The notes under the pieces are model-generated. The model was given only the letters and a program-made list of their open reading frames with translations, was not told where the DNA came from and did not search any database. From Cristatella mucedo (lineage: Eukaryota > Bryozoa > Phylactolaemata > Cristatellidae), in the NCBI GenBank assembly GCA_009760855.2, contig WPIO01000021.1, positions 1,965,001 through 2,029,000 of the forward strand: a stretch of DNA of 64,000 nt, given 5' to 3'. Positions 23,085-34,720 of this stretch are shown in pieces. Positions within the stretch are counted from its first letter, which is position 1. Each line of letters starts with the position of its first letter. The position numbers and the translations under genes are program-made.

Positions 23085-23240
23085 TGAGCCGTAACGGCTC
23101 ACTAGGTAAGGTGGTTGCTTTTCACGACTTCGGCCCCGAGGTCGTGGGTTCGAATTCTGCGGTGGGCGATCCTGTATCGCCACTGCAAGCGGTGGCGATA
23201 GCGCTAAAGGCTCTTCTGTCGCTATACAAAAAGAGGTGGT
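23085..23240 (+). mobile_element. tRNA-derived SINE, best-preserved copy
   Basis: The head resembles a tRNA: an A-box-like GGCTCACTAGGTAAGGTGG and a near-consensus B box GGTTCGAATTC about 45 bp further on, as expected for an internal RNA polymerase III promoter. The body contains an inverted pair, TATCGCCACTGC/GCGGTGGCGATA, then GGCTCTTCTGTCGCTAT, shared with the copies at 4318-4470 and 32345-32495. It is not a functional tRNA gene: there is no credible acceptor stem or anticodon arm. Confidence 0.75.
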
Positions 23241-23499
23241 TAAATCAGCTAGCATTTTTTAATCGGTCCCTAGCCACTACCGTCTAATGCCTACGATGAT
23301 GGACATAAGCTGTTTTTTCACCTAAGTTTTAGCACCTACCTTGAACGAAGGGGTCCGAGGCCGAGGAGACAGAATGTGTAAATAACCTAAACTGCGACTT
23401 GCCCAGAAAGCCTCAATAAAACAGGAACGTGAGATCGTCAGCCGTTGCGATTATGGTCGAAACTTCATTAAAATAATTCGGATAGTGATAGGTCGGCTG

Positions 23500-23720
23500 G
23501 TATTACATTGAGGCTTACAAAATGACCCACTCAAACTTCTTAGTAGTTGGCCGATTTTGCTCTACTCTTAATTCCAGTTATAAAATAGGCGCGTCTATGA
23601 AGAGTATGTGCCGAGTCATGAGTTTAGTTGATAGCATGAACGCTTGTTTAGGATCAAGAGCACGAGCTAATTTAAAAATCCCGTCAAGACTCAAATCAGA
23701 GAAACGGGTTGAATTCAGCC
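23500..23720 (+). mobile_element. Possible decayed L2 fragment
   Basis: The frame at 23522 reads SNFLVVGRFCSTLNSSYKIG, resembling TNLLVMGKPSVIQRLERLSLKIG with an internal loss. It then reads MNACLGSRARANLKIP, resembling KIRACLDKDTTSKLVHA with the intervening about 30 codons deleted. Suggestive only. Confidence 0.4.
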
Positions 23721-26369
23721 AGCGATGAAATTTTCCGAGTGCCACCCGGCAGCATACTTGACCACTGAGGCTTTGCAGCCGTAATGGACAATAAATAGCT
23801 CGCAAAGTGCCTGCAAAGCATCCGAGATGTGACGGAACGCATGAACATCGTGCTCCGTTGCATCTGAGTAGGAAAGGCAGGTGGTCTCGCGTCACGATTA
23901 ATCTGCGTCGTGTGAGTTATGGACCTGCAGAAGGCAATCGGCTGAAGCGGGAGCTGCAATGGCGGCGGTGGCCTGTGCTAAGGGAATCGAGTCAGCCGAT
24001 CTTCATTGGGTGTCGACGTCGACAGCCAGGCCGCCGCATTTTTGCGCGATACGGCTTTACCAGCACACGGCATTGCGAGCTGGCATTCTTAAAAGTTAGC
24101 TTTTACCAGCTCGAGCGCCTTCATTGAGTAGCTGGTAAAGACGAAAGCGACGCTGCTCTCAGGCCATCTCATTCCCACGGAAAGAACTGCACCGACACTC
24201 GCCTATCTACTCTAATGGTGGCATTTATAGGCAGGCGTAGCAGTTCTCTCATTTGGTTCCTCCAGCCTTTACGAGCAGTCTACATTTTGCCGCGTTGCCT
24301 AAAGCGCCTTGAGGGCCCCGTTTATGTAGGACTCGCTCAGCAGTGCCTTTGCTAAGAGCTTACGGCGCTAGCTGCCTGCTACAGAAGCACGCGCTCGATG
24401 CTCCATGACGCGGCATCTCGCGAGATGACGCATGACGCGGCATCACGCCCTATCCGGCCGGTGACGAGATAAAAAAAATGCAGCGGCCGCTACACTCCAA
24501 CTCAGTTTACATCTCTGTCTCTTTCTCTCTCATCTTCTTTCCGTCTCTTGCTCTTGAGCTCTCTTTTAGATTTTTTGTTACTGGTATTCTCTTTTTCTTC
24601 GTTGCTCCCTTTCACGCTCTCTTTCACTCTCTCTCTCTCTCTCACTTTCAAAAATATAAACGTACACTCATCCACTCCCTATAGTATTCTCTGTTTCTCT
24701 TGCTTCCAGCTAATCCACAAGCGCATGCAATTACACACACATGCACTCACACATATGCGCGCTAGCCGCTCGAACGTCACGTCTCGGCATATTTAGTGCT
24801 CGGGCCAAGTGGTAGGCGCTGGAATGCACGCGACCAGTGCTGCTGGACCGAAGTAATTACAATATGTGCCACATTACGTGCTGAAAGTACTATCCCGAGT
24901 CAATTCGCCATCCCTCGTTTGGAGGCTGAATTCCGGTTGGTCCGCAATCGAACCTACAGCATGTCGGCTCGCATCAGTTCAACGCTCTTTTCTAAATGTT
25001 TGATACGTTGTGCGAGTGCTGAAGACAATAAGCAATACCAGCCATCGTCAAGCGCAATACATTTCCAGATACGACGCTGCATATCCATCGACGATGCTTC
25101 TTTTGCAGCCTTGGCGTTTAATTTCTAGCACCGACACTCTCTTTTCACCTATGGCATCTACATTCCTGGGCCAGAGCTTTTTTCCAGCACTGGCACTTCC
25201 CTTTGATTTTCAACAACTTCCTTTCGGCGAACGCATTTTTCCACAGCTTCAGCACCTACTTTAAAGCAAAACAGTCAGAGAGTGAAGATCTGAAAAGAGG
25301 GTCTTGATGGACTATCGAAATAAATGCTAAAGTCATCAAACCCACGTAAGCACCAGTTTCAGTAATGCTGAATCATAATTAGTTCTAAAATGTGAGTTAA
25401 AACAAGCAGTTTCTCCTGGGGCTAGATATGACTGCTACCTTTCTAAGCTAATGGTTCAATGGACTCCATTAATAGAGATTAAAAAAACACCTTTGGAGAG
25501 CCCTCGAAGGTATCATTATTCTGAAAGGAAAGAAATATATTTACCAATTCAGTGTCAATTAAAAATGACCTCGCAGTATCATAAGAAAATAATGTTATCG
25601 GTGTTGCATTGGTTATACTAAGACATTTAATCTATTATCCATAGTCAGCCATTATTCGGTCACGGCAAAACAGACAAGAATCGGGTAAAGCAATAATCGT
25701 GTCGCGTGTTCTCAGTGTTTTTACTTGCTTCTGAAACATTCAAAATTGTGGTACCCGTTAAGACTGGCCTAGCGTGTTTGCTCGGTCTTACCAATTTGCA
25801 GAGCCACATATACAGTACTTAAAATCGTCAGCTGCCCAAGGCCAGGCAAGGTCCATTGCACCTGTAGCCGCATGTCGTATTACTTCAGCTAATGCACAAG
25901 AGAAATGCCACTTGAGCTGTATAGGGGAGCCATTTACAGTCTTTTCTAGTTCAACTTTCCTGTCAGGCTGTACTTCCAGTCGGAGCCACGATACTTACTG
26001 GCAATTTGCACGTTTGCCATCAGCCACTTGATCGGCCACCGTAAGGGTCGACATGTATGCACAGTAGACGACATTCGTTAAGAACCTCGTTACTAATGCT
26101 GCTATGACCTCGAGACCGGCACTAGCTCGGGTTGGGAGGGGCACGATACGACGTGAGTGCAAAGACCTGAAGATGGCAATACACCCAGTGTAACGACACA
26201 GCACCCGATATTTGTCATGAAGCACTAGGAGCAGCACCATGTGAATGATACGAACTGTGGTCTTAATATAGCGAATGGGACAACAGGTGACTTCTAATAG
26301 ACTCAATTAATAGGCTTCCAGAAGCTCGCCGACCGATCGGTAGACCGATGGTTCAGGAAAGTGACTCCA
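23721..26369. other. No gene seen; pyrimidine-rich tract near 24,500-24,660
   Basis: A loose CT-rich tract (TCTCTGTCTCTTTCTCTCTC) at about 24,510-24,645 produces Ser/Leu/Phe-rich artefact frames. Several 80-110 codon frames at 23,578-24,127 and 24,796-25,264 have no recognisable domain. Confidence 0.4.
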
Positions 26370-27015
26370 GTCAGGCCCATGGCTTGTACGATGGCCAGGT
26401 CAGCAGTCGTGTGACACTCGTGAGCGGCTCAGTTATTACGGCTCACCACTTTTCGCTGAACTGCACTAGCTTCCAGCCAAGCAACGCATCGACTTCAAGG
26501 TTGTCGCTCAATTTTAGGTTTCTTCATTCTTTCGCTCCAGCCTAGCTATCAGATCTACTCGCCCCACGGCTAAGCCTCTTAATACCCGCTTTTTGGAATC
26601 TATTCGCTTTTATCTCTACCTAATACGAACCTCGAATCCTTTGGAGGCCGTGCCTGTAGTCCCTATTATCCCAAAGCTTGGAACACACTTGCGGGTTGTG
26701 TCACGACATCCCATGACTTGACCACATTTAAAATGAAACTGTAACCTCATCTATGTATCGCAGCACTTAGTGGCTCTATGAAATTAGTCCTTTTTTTGCT
26801 TCTGGGTGCTGGCACTGTGCATACCGCTACTAACCATATTGGCATGCTGACCTTTTGCATGTCACCTCTAATCACGTTATGCTAGATGCCATTGAGCATA
26901 TTACGACTAAACATTCGGTCGTTCTTCGCTTGCAGCATTTGTAAAGGGCCTAGAAATAGATTGAGTTCTCTGAGGGCGCAAAATCAAATGTAATATTATT
27001 ATTATAACTATTATT
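26370..27015 (+). mobile_element. L2 family 1 retrotransposon, 3' part
   Basis: Begins at the equivalent of NSAARLVCRERRS and runs through GCTTCCAGCCAAGCAACGCA (LPVKQRIDF), the AWNSLP region, the 3' UTR with a GCATGCTGACCTTTTGCATG motif, and a mutated hairpin (GTAAAGGGCCTAGAAATAGA), ending in (ATT)n near 26,995-27,015. Frames are broken. Confidence 0.75.
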
Positions 27016-28489
27016 AGTACATATTCCATACACAATCGCGAATCGCGTAGCTAATAATCGTCGGCCTATTTCGGCGATCTTAAGAGGCTATCTGTTGTAA
27101 TTCTGCAACCGAGCTTAGAGCGAGTAATAAAGGCTCAGCTGTCATAGTTCGTTTTGATACGGTATTTCACTATCCTCTCCTTTAAAATGCGCGTCCGTCT
27201 TCGGAAATTAGCTTGCTTATAGTCTGGTTGAGCTTGTGACTGCATCATTTGAGCCCCCAGCCTCCAGATGTCGTCTGGCTTGCTGGTGCAATCTGGACGC
27301 CGGCACCACTCTAAACGTTAGCTCATGCCCTCTAGATGTATTTTACCGCCGTTTACCACTAGCCACGAATAGAGCCCGCAGTTTCAGAAGCTGCTAAGAC
27401 TGCAATCGCCATCTCTTTAACAGACAATGGAAGCCGCAATCAAGCACCACCATCGAGACTACCTCAATCTTTAGGTACTGCTTCTCATGCCACAGCTTTG
27501 ATTTACATAATGCAGACTTCTTGTAAGCACACGGATTGAAGGCAGTTTTAGCATACGGAAACAGAATGGTTGATTGACATGATGCAAAAATAGAGGTATC
27601 CAAAACCGATCAGGAAAAACTACAATGTTTTTATAGCGACTACCATAGCAAGTCTTTATGAGTTGACGATGCAGCTCTTGTCAGTTACATCGCGGTCGTC
27701 TCATTACGTGCGTGCGACTATTGCATGGTCCTCAATCGTTAGCCTAGCAGCACTACGCACACCATGTAAATTCATAATGTGCTATGCCGAAGATGCAATC
27801 ATGTTGGTTGCATCTTCATTTCAGCGTTGAATACTGCTAAGTTGGTATCACATAGCAGTATCCTGCAAGTGGGAGCTAGTTAGCTCCGGCTAGGCAACAG
27901 CAATGTAGTGGTTTGTGCTTGGTCCTACGATAGCTATTTCTACTCAGATATTTTTTGCGACATCATATACACTAAATTAATTTAATGTGTGGATAATTTT
28001 ATGTCAGATATGCACCTTATAGCTTGTTCTAATCATATTTAAAAACCACGGATCGCTTATCAGAAGGTTGTTATAGCTATTAACTATGTAGCAATCTTAC
28101 GTTAGCTTCATAACTTGGGTGGAGGACCAAAGAATGTACGGCTTTACAAAGTTCGAAGAGATTCAGAGGCCTATAAACCACAAGTTGTGAATTGATCTGC
28201 AACGACTAAGACTTTAAAATGAAATATTCATAATTGCCATTCGCCAAAGATTTTCAAAGTCTGCTCACTCACATATATCATTAGAGTTTTGAAGCTCTGG
28301 AGATTTGCTGAATATAGCTTACCGGTTACTGAGGAGGAACTGGCTAGAGAAGACCTAGCCGTTAGAATGCTTAATCGGCTGCAATTTTAAACAAGGCTGG
28401 AGTACTACTGCCAATTGGAGCTCAACTTTTTGTTTTCTTCCAAGTCACCCACAAGTGAATTGGAAATTTAAAAGGGCCATGTTTCCTAA
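27016..28489. other. No recognisable feature
   Basis: No repeat or coding signal seen in about 1.5 kb. Confidence 0.45.
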
Positions 28490-28880
28490 AGCATGGTGGC
28501 AGAAAGATCCGAATGTACATCTACTACGTTAATTTCAGTAGTGCATGAGTTTGGAGGTAGTCCAATTTCCATTGGCACTCTGATGCTCAGCACTCTTTCC
28601 GTGCAGATATCTACAAGAGAAAGTAAATTAGTAGTTAAAGCATGCTGCTTTAACTGCCCAAGCCTCTGTGGCTGTAACTGTAATTGTAGAGGTTAGTAAA
28701 TAATCACTTGCTATCGAAAATGCTGGTGTGCATTCGCTGACGTCATGACACAATTATATAGAGGATGTTACGATTTTCTAGAAATACCCTTGATGAATTT
28801 TCTCGCAAGAACTCTTTGACCTAATAAACTCTGAAGAAGTTCAATATTGCTAAGTTAAATATGATCCTCAGATCAGTGGC
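28490..28880. repeat. Local direct duplication, copy 1
   Basis: Shares with 29510-29885 the landmarks GATCCGAATGTACATC/GGTCCGAATGTACATC, GAGTTTGGAGGTAGTCCA/GCGTTTGAAGGTAGTCCA and TTTTCTAGAAATACCCT, at similar spacing. I do not recognise the repeated sequence. Confidence 0.6.
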
Positions 28881-29049
28881 AGAATCGTTCAAAAACTGTC
28901 ATCTGTGAGATGTGCTATATTTGAGCTGACTCCGAGGGATTCGCGAATGACCTTCGATCGACACTGAGGCAGTTTCACCAACCAACTGCCTGCTTATCAA
29001 TGGCTACGCGCAGAACTAAATAATGCGAATTCTGGTAAATTCTGAGCTG

Positions 29050-29280
29050 ATATGGAGTGGCCGCAGCCTCTGCGGATCCAAAGTGTGCATCCGGCCGCGC
29101 GACACCCTGAAGATCCTCTGCAGACGCTGCAGACGCTGCAGCCGCTGCCTGCAAAAGCGGTCGCCCAAGAGCAGCTGCCACTGCTTTGGCTGACCCTCTT
29201 TCCTTCACCACTACAAACGCTCACCTCATGCTGCTGCGGCCATGCTTGAAGTGGCAGCCACGGTCCTCCTCCTCCTCGGA
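29050..29280. other. GC-rich patch with CTGCAGACG repeats
   Basis: A local GC-rich block between the two copies of the 28490/29510 duplication, with tandem CTGCAGACG units near 29,117-29,140. Alanine-rich frames appear on the minus strand. On that strand there is also a donor-like GAGGTGAGC near 29,225 and an acceptor-like TTTTGCAG near 29,150, but I cannot assemble a supported gene. Confidence 0.3.
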
Positions 29281-29295
29281 AGCTTCCTTTGCAGA

Positions 29296-29386
29296 AAAAA
29301 TGTAAATTGCCTAGAAAGAGATTGAGTTTTCTGAGGGAGATGTGCAAAATGTCATTATTATTATCATCATTATTATTATTGCACTG
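29296..29386 (+). mobile_element. L2 family 1, 3' terminal fragment
   Basis: AAAATGTAAATTGCCTAGAA, then AGAGATTGAGTTTTCTGAGG, then an (ATT)n tail with ATC interruptions at about 29,354-29,382. Only the hairpin end is present. Confidence 0.75.
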
Positions 29387-29509
29387 CTGACGGGGACTAG
29401 GGGCCAAGCTGCCAGCTCCAGCTGCCTTTGATCGGAGCGAAGTCTCAAGCAGACTTACGTGCCAGTAGTGGCTGCTGCAACTGAAGCAACCGATTTCAAA
29501 GAGCTTGCT

Positions 29510-29885
29510 GGCAGACAGGTCCGAATGTACATCAAATACATCCGTTTCAGCAACGTATGCGTTTGAAGGTAGTCCATTGTCCCACTATACTCTGGTGGTC
29601 GACCCTCTTACACGCAGGTATCTTGAAACACAAGTTACGTAAGAGTAAGTGCCTGCTTTAAAGTAAAGAATAGTTATAGTCTAGTAATTCTGCTTGAGAT
29701 GCATCATCATCATCAGTGACAATAACTCTGCCTGCAGAGGTGAATGGCATGCAAACTGAAGAGGTCGGCCTGCAGTCGCTACACTATGACACCAATGTGC
29801 GTGCGAAATTCCAATTTTCTAGAAATACCCTAAATAGAATTTCTCGGAAGAAATCTCCGACAAAATTAGCACAGACAGGTTTTTT
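29510..29885. repeat. Local direct duplication, copy 2
   Basis: Second copy of 28490-28880, offset by about 1.02 kb. A 69-codon open frame (29716-29925) covers its end but is not conserved in copy 1, so it is probably not a gene. Confidence 0.6.
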
Positions 29886-30360
29886 CAAGAGTAAACATGA
29901 TCTGCCTGTCATCCACGCAAAATAGAACGATGGGATTTGCTTCACGTTGACATGGGGCCCCCATCCTGTGGTCAGCTGTTGTAACTCAACGACCACATTC
30001 CTTTGTTTTTATTATTAAAGAAGGCAATAAAATATTGCCTGCCATAGGGGCAGATTGCCACTGATGCTTTCAAGACGATAACTAAATGAGGTGGTTAAAT
30101 AAAAAATAATTTGCTTACTTTTAAAATGCTTTGCCTCTTCATACTAGAATTTATCTGCTGCAATCGCCTTGGGCAATGCAACTTCTGACAACTAATTCAC
30201 CTAATTAGCTGCCAAGTCATTCGGACAGACCTTATTTGACATTGCATCTACAGAGGAGATGTCGCTAATGCAGTTGAAATTATAGCTGGTCGTCCATGTC
30301 AACCGTGGAACCGACTTTAAGACCCTCTCATCTTTCTCCTCTCTGTCTATCTGTCTGTTG
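29886..30360. other. No recognisable feature
   Basis: No repeat or coding signal seen. Confidence 0.4.
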
Positions 30361-30595
<235 letters not shown>

Positions 30596-32344
30596 ACTGG
30601 CAGGTCACTTCTTTAGCTTGCACCAACCAGCCTATCCGAATTCTGGCTCCTCCAGCGTGCCTCTTGGAAATAAAATAGTATTAATATCAACGTCAGCTAT
30701 CTTTCTGCATAATAGTGCTCTTCCACTGTGCTGGAACACCGCTTATTTTGCTAAAATGATCAAGAATTATCATTTCTAGTTCAGCATACAGCTGTTCCTA
30801 TGCTGATAGCTGGTGGGTTGTAGTGATCCAAGGTCACTTTTGTGTCACTCGTAGCCTGCTCGAATGCAACAGCAGCTGCTCAGAATCCGGTCGGCTGAAA
30901 TTCACTCGAACGAAATTGATACGTTACTTTTTGAGTTTGAACTCATATTCACCGACTGTCGGGAGCTCACTATGTGCGACACTCACTAAATTTAATGGCC
31001 TGCGCTAATGTAAGTAACTTCAGCTAAATATTTGTCCGTTGATGATAGGTTTCACTTTGCCCACATTGAACTTGTCTATTTTCGTTTCCGTGCGTTTTAC
31101 GCGACGAACCTTACAGGATTCAGTAATTTATACCTGAAAGAGGTATTAACAATTAGTAATCATGATTTTCTCCACATGTTCTTCAGGTTACCAGCCTATA
31201 AATGATAGTTGTTTACTTTTGGATCGATAATACCATGAAGATGACTTATTCATGGTCATTGAGTGCCTTGGAGGTAGTTTTAAAGCTATCGGATGGCGAT
31301 TTATTTCACTTACGGCTTCTCACATTGACATGGCATTAATGGTACTATCAATTATCTACATACACAGTATGAATATTTCTATAAGCTATAAATTTTCATG
31401 GTATTATTATTATTATCAGATATTTATATATTATCTCTAGGAGCAATATGTCTAGTAGAAAAACTAAGGACATATTTTGGAAAGAAGTATAGGCGGCTAC
31501 CAATGCTGAAGATAGTAATATGTATCTGAGTCCAGGGGTAAAATGTTGCTACTTAACGACTAGCGTTTTGCGTTTACTTATTCAGCAGGCAATTTATTGT
31601 TTGTCCACTTCTCGTAATTCAACTGCTGCTAGAGCTCTCGAAGATTGAGCTGCTACATTGAAGAGGTTTCTGAATTAGAAGATCTTTACTTTTTTAGGTT
31701 AACAAATCTGGTTTCAGAATCAACGTGTCTTATCACAAGCAGTGTATAAACTCATCTGTCTCTGATGAACGCCAAAGCTGCAAACATTACTATGTGCCTC
31801 GTGCTCTGCTGGAGCCAGCTTGCTCGAAACATTTAAACACCGGCACACGCTATGTCATAGCTCGGGTCCGAATTGGAAATGCACAAATTTCATCAATATT
31901 TGTTTGCTGCGTCCGAATAGTTGGAACCCACAAAAATTCACCTACCAAAAGGCAATATTTGTCAGCTCACCAGTATTCGTCGTGCTTATAAGAAAAGCTC
32001 AGTTTCCAGGTGCAATTTTTTTCAAAAGATTTTAGAGTGCGATTGCTACCAATGCATCTGTACTGGCTAAAGTGGGAAGTCTTGGAGTGTTGCCCATAAT
32101 GTTTTTATCAGTTCTCTAATGCTAGTCTTATTACTAATAAATATTGCTGGCTCTTTTTAATCCTAACTCGTTCAGGTACCAGCATCGCTTGGGAAATGTA
32201 TACTCAAGACGCTTTTTATTCGCATAAAGGGATCAGAATCAGTTTCGCTGATGACTGATTGATCAATCTTCACAGTGATCAGTCTTCAGAAGTTCTTTTC
32301 CCAGTTCTTCTGATCACAATTTCGCTGGTAATAGAAACGTTTTT
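30596..32344. other. No recognisable feature
   Basis: About 1.75 kb without repeat or gene signal. Open frames up to 88 codons (31725-31991) have no recognisable domain. Confidence 0.4.
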
Positions 32345-32495
32345 TCTAGCGACAGAAGAGCCCTTACGGCTATCGCAATCGCTTTCAGTGGCAATAAAGG
32401 ATTGCCCACCGAAGGCTTCGAACCCAAGACCCACGGCCCGAGGTCTTACAAAGCAACCGCCCCACCCAGTGTGCCATCACGGCTAACTGCAAACG
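32345..32495 (-). mobile_element. tRNA-derived SINE
   Basis: The reverse complement starts GCCGTGATGGCACACTGGGT (A-box region), then TTGGGTTCGAAGCC (B box), then CGGTGGGCAATCCTTTATTG, GCCGTAAGGGCTCTTCTGTC. It is collinear with the plus-strand copy at 23085-23240. It abuts an L2 piece starting at 32520, as the copy at 4318-4470 also lies against an L2 3' region. Confidence 0.75.
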
Positions 32496-32519
32496 TCAAT
32501 AAAACTGCTTTGGTAACCG

Positions 32520-32880
32520 GGAAAAATCGCCTTAGTATGCTCCCAAAGCCTAGAAATTACTCTCGACTTGTGTCGCGACTTTCCCTGACTTAAATATATT
32601 AAAAAAACTAAAAACACATCTATTTGTCACAGCATTTACCGGATCCATGTCATCGTTCTGTATATGCTTGTGCATGCTGACACTCTGCATGCTGCCAGTA
32701 ACCGTACTTGCATGTTGACCCTATGCATGTCACTCCTAACCACATTGTTCTTATTATTTATTTAGCATGCTACCAATAATCATTCAACGCGCCTCCTTTG
32801 CCGTAAATGTAAAGCGTCTAGAAAGCGATTGATTTCTCTAAGGGCGCTTTATCCAATATGTTATTGTTAACATTACCACA
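32520..32880 (+). mobile_element. L2 family 1, 3' part
   Basis: Starts at the equivalent of YAPKAWNSLPT (TATGCTCCCAAAGCCTAGAA). It continues through the 3' UTR with the doubled GCATGCTGACA/GCATGTTGACC motif and the hairpin AAAGCGTC...GGGCGCTTT, ending at a degenerate (TTA)n. Confidence 0.8.
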
Positions 32881-33689
32881 GTTTCAGCAAGAGAATTAGA
32901 ACAAGCTTTATAACAGCTAACTCTAGCCTTTTTCTTAAATGTAAACCTTGTCTAAGAAGGTTGGCCGATTGTCACCCTATGACTCACTAACCGGAAAACT
33001 GTCGAATTATAAGAGTTAATACGATTGGGATATAAGCAAACGCTCCAGTTCAAAAGTTGTAATTAATTCGGGGTTTATAAGTATAGTGCTTATCATAAGG
33101 CTATTTATAGCGGCTAATAAAAAGTGATGTTAAGTTCAAAATTACTGGCCAAGCTCAAAGTTCACTCACCACTTGACTTTTACTATCCTCACCTCTACTT
33201 CTTACGAAGGTCCTACAAGTTCGGTGCTGGTTTGTTTGAGATTGTAGCCTGCACGCTCCTTGAGACTCGTAGATGTAAACTGTAAGTACTGATCGATGCT
33301 AGCATAGAGCCATTACCAGTACTCTCACTCTTACTCAATTTCAGAATGATCGTCAGCTACTAGCTTTTTAACGTCTTCCTAGACTTAGATAATGTAAGCA
33401 TGCACATTAAGGCATCAGAATTCGCTGGCTCCTGTTTGGAACCAACGTCAAGCTAGCTCAAATCGTATAAGGTTTTGATAAAACAGCATCAATAGACCGA
33501 AAATGAAGTTTTTGTGCTTTCTCGTATTGTAGACAAGGCCACCAGTCTATGCAGCGCCCATTTTGAAGGGTTACAGTGATTTGTAGGAGACAATATACAT
33601 TAAAAGCTTCCAAATTAATATTTCCCACCGCCGAAAGTAACTCAAGGCTTTGCAAGTGGGAGGCAGTGCCAGTAGACTTTCTACTCTGT
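32881..33689. other. No recognisable feature
   Basis: No repeat or coding signal seen. Confidence 0.4.
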
Positions 33690-33810
33690 TAGTAGGTCGT
33701 AATAGCCTAGGAGGTAAGGTGCCCTCTCTCCAAGACCGAGGTCATGAGTTCGAAACATGCTGTGGGCGATCATTTATTACCACAGCAAGCGGTCATATTG
33801 ATCGTTATAA
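33690..33810 (+). mobile_element. tRNA-derived SINE, partial
   Basis: AGGTCGTAATAGCCTAGGAG (A-box side), CATGAGTTCGAAACATGC (mutated B box), TGTGGGCGATCATTTATTAC, then CACAGCAAGCGGT. It shares the family body but lacks the terminal CTTCTGTCGCTA segment and meets the 3' end of a family 2 copy. Confidence 0.6.
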
Positions 33811-33814
33811 GTTG

Positions 33815-34720
33815 ATGTAATGATGATGTATCTCCGTCAGTAACTCCACAAAGTCATAAAGACCATGTGGGTGTTACGCAGGAGAGTTTTGTATAGCGCA
33901 CTCACAGCCTAAGCGGCTTTCGGTACGCATTCGGTAGCCAACAGACTTCGTCTCACGCAACAAAGAGAAAGTGGGAGGCATAGCAGAGTTAGGAGAGCAG
34001 TTGAGGTAGTGAGTAGCATAGAAGTAGCAGTTCAGGACCGCTGAAAAGAATGAGCCATAGTCGGCAGTTGGAGAGTAGATGTCGTTTCGTAAGAATTGTG
34101 GAAGCGAGTTCCACAGTCTAGGACCTGCAGAGCTAAAGCTTCTGTCGCCAACAGTCTTTAAGCGGAGGAATGGGACAGCTAATTTATTGTCCACACAGGA
34201 CCTGAGGGCGCGAACAGGCTGAAACTGATGCAGCAGTTCAGCTAGGTACGAAGGAGCTAAGCCGTGGCGGGCCTTGTGGGTCAGCTTCAGAACTTTTCTC
34301 TGTATCTGTTGACCAACCGGCAGCCATCATAGGTCTTCTAGTAAAGGAGATACGAGGTCAAACCTCTGGGATTTGAAAACTAGCCTTGTAGCCATATTCA
34401 TAGCCAGCTGCAGTGGCCTAGTTGCTTTCTTCGGTAGCCCAGCCAAAAGGGAATTACAATAATCAAGCCGAGACAGAACTAAAGAGCTAGTTAAATTTTT
34501 ACAAGCCACTGTGGAAGACAGCTTCTAATCTTGGATAGGGATCGGATGTGATGGCTAGCTGTAGAGGCAGTCTTCTGAATGAAGCTTTTGAAATTGAGGC
34601 AGCTGTCGAACACGACACCTAGATTACAAGCACGTGGTGAAGGTCGCACAATAGCATCACCTATTAGAACAGCAAAGCCTTTTAATCCAGCCACACGCTT
34701 AGGGTGTCCTATGAGAAGTT
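33815..34720 (-). mobile_element. L2 family 2 retrotransposon, 5'-truncated
   Basis: Best family 2 copy. On the minus strand, from 34,694: GFAVLIGDAIVRPSPRACNL then GVVFDSCLNFKSFIQKTAST. Then [20 protein letters not shown] (34327-34509), LTHKARHGLAPSYLAELLHQ, and SFSSAGPRLWNSLPQFLRND followed by a tyrosine/cysteine-rich end (33874-34194). These are typical segments of the C-terminal third of CR1/L2 reverse transcriptases. The sequence spans at least three frames, so indels have killed it. The 3' end is GTAACTCC...GATACATCATC without a hairpin. Confidence 0.8.

Noticed and set aside
23100-23165. A tRNA gene
   Set aside because: A- and B-box-like segments are present, but no credible acceptor stem or anticodon arm. 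The sequence recurs as a longer SINE unit.
24478-24796. Two hydrophobic open frames resembling membrane proteins
   Set aside because: They are produced by a pyrimidine-rich low-complexity tract read as Ser, Leu and Phe.
29052-29249. Alanine/leucine-rich frames on both strands of the GC-rich island
   Set aside because: Composition-driven frames over CTGCAG repeats; splice-like sites are present, but no coherent gene can be assembled.
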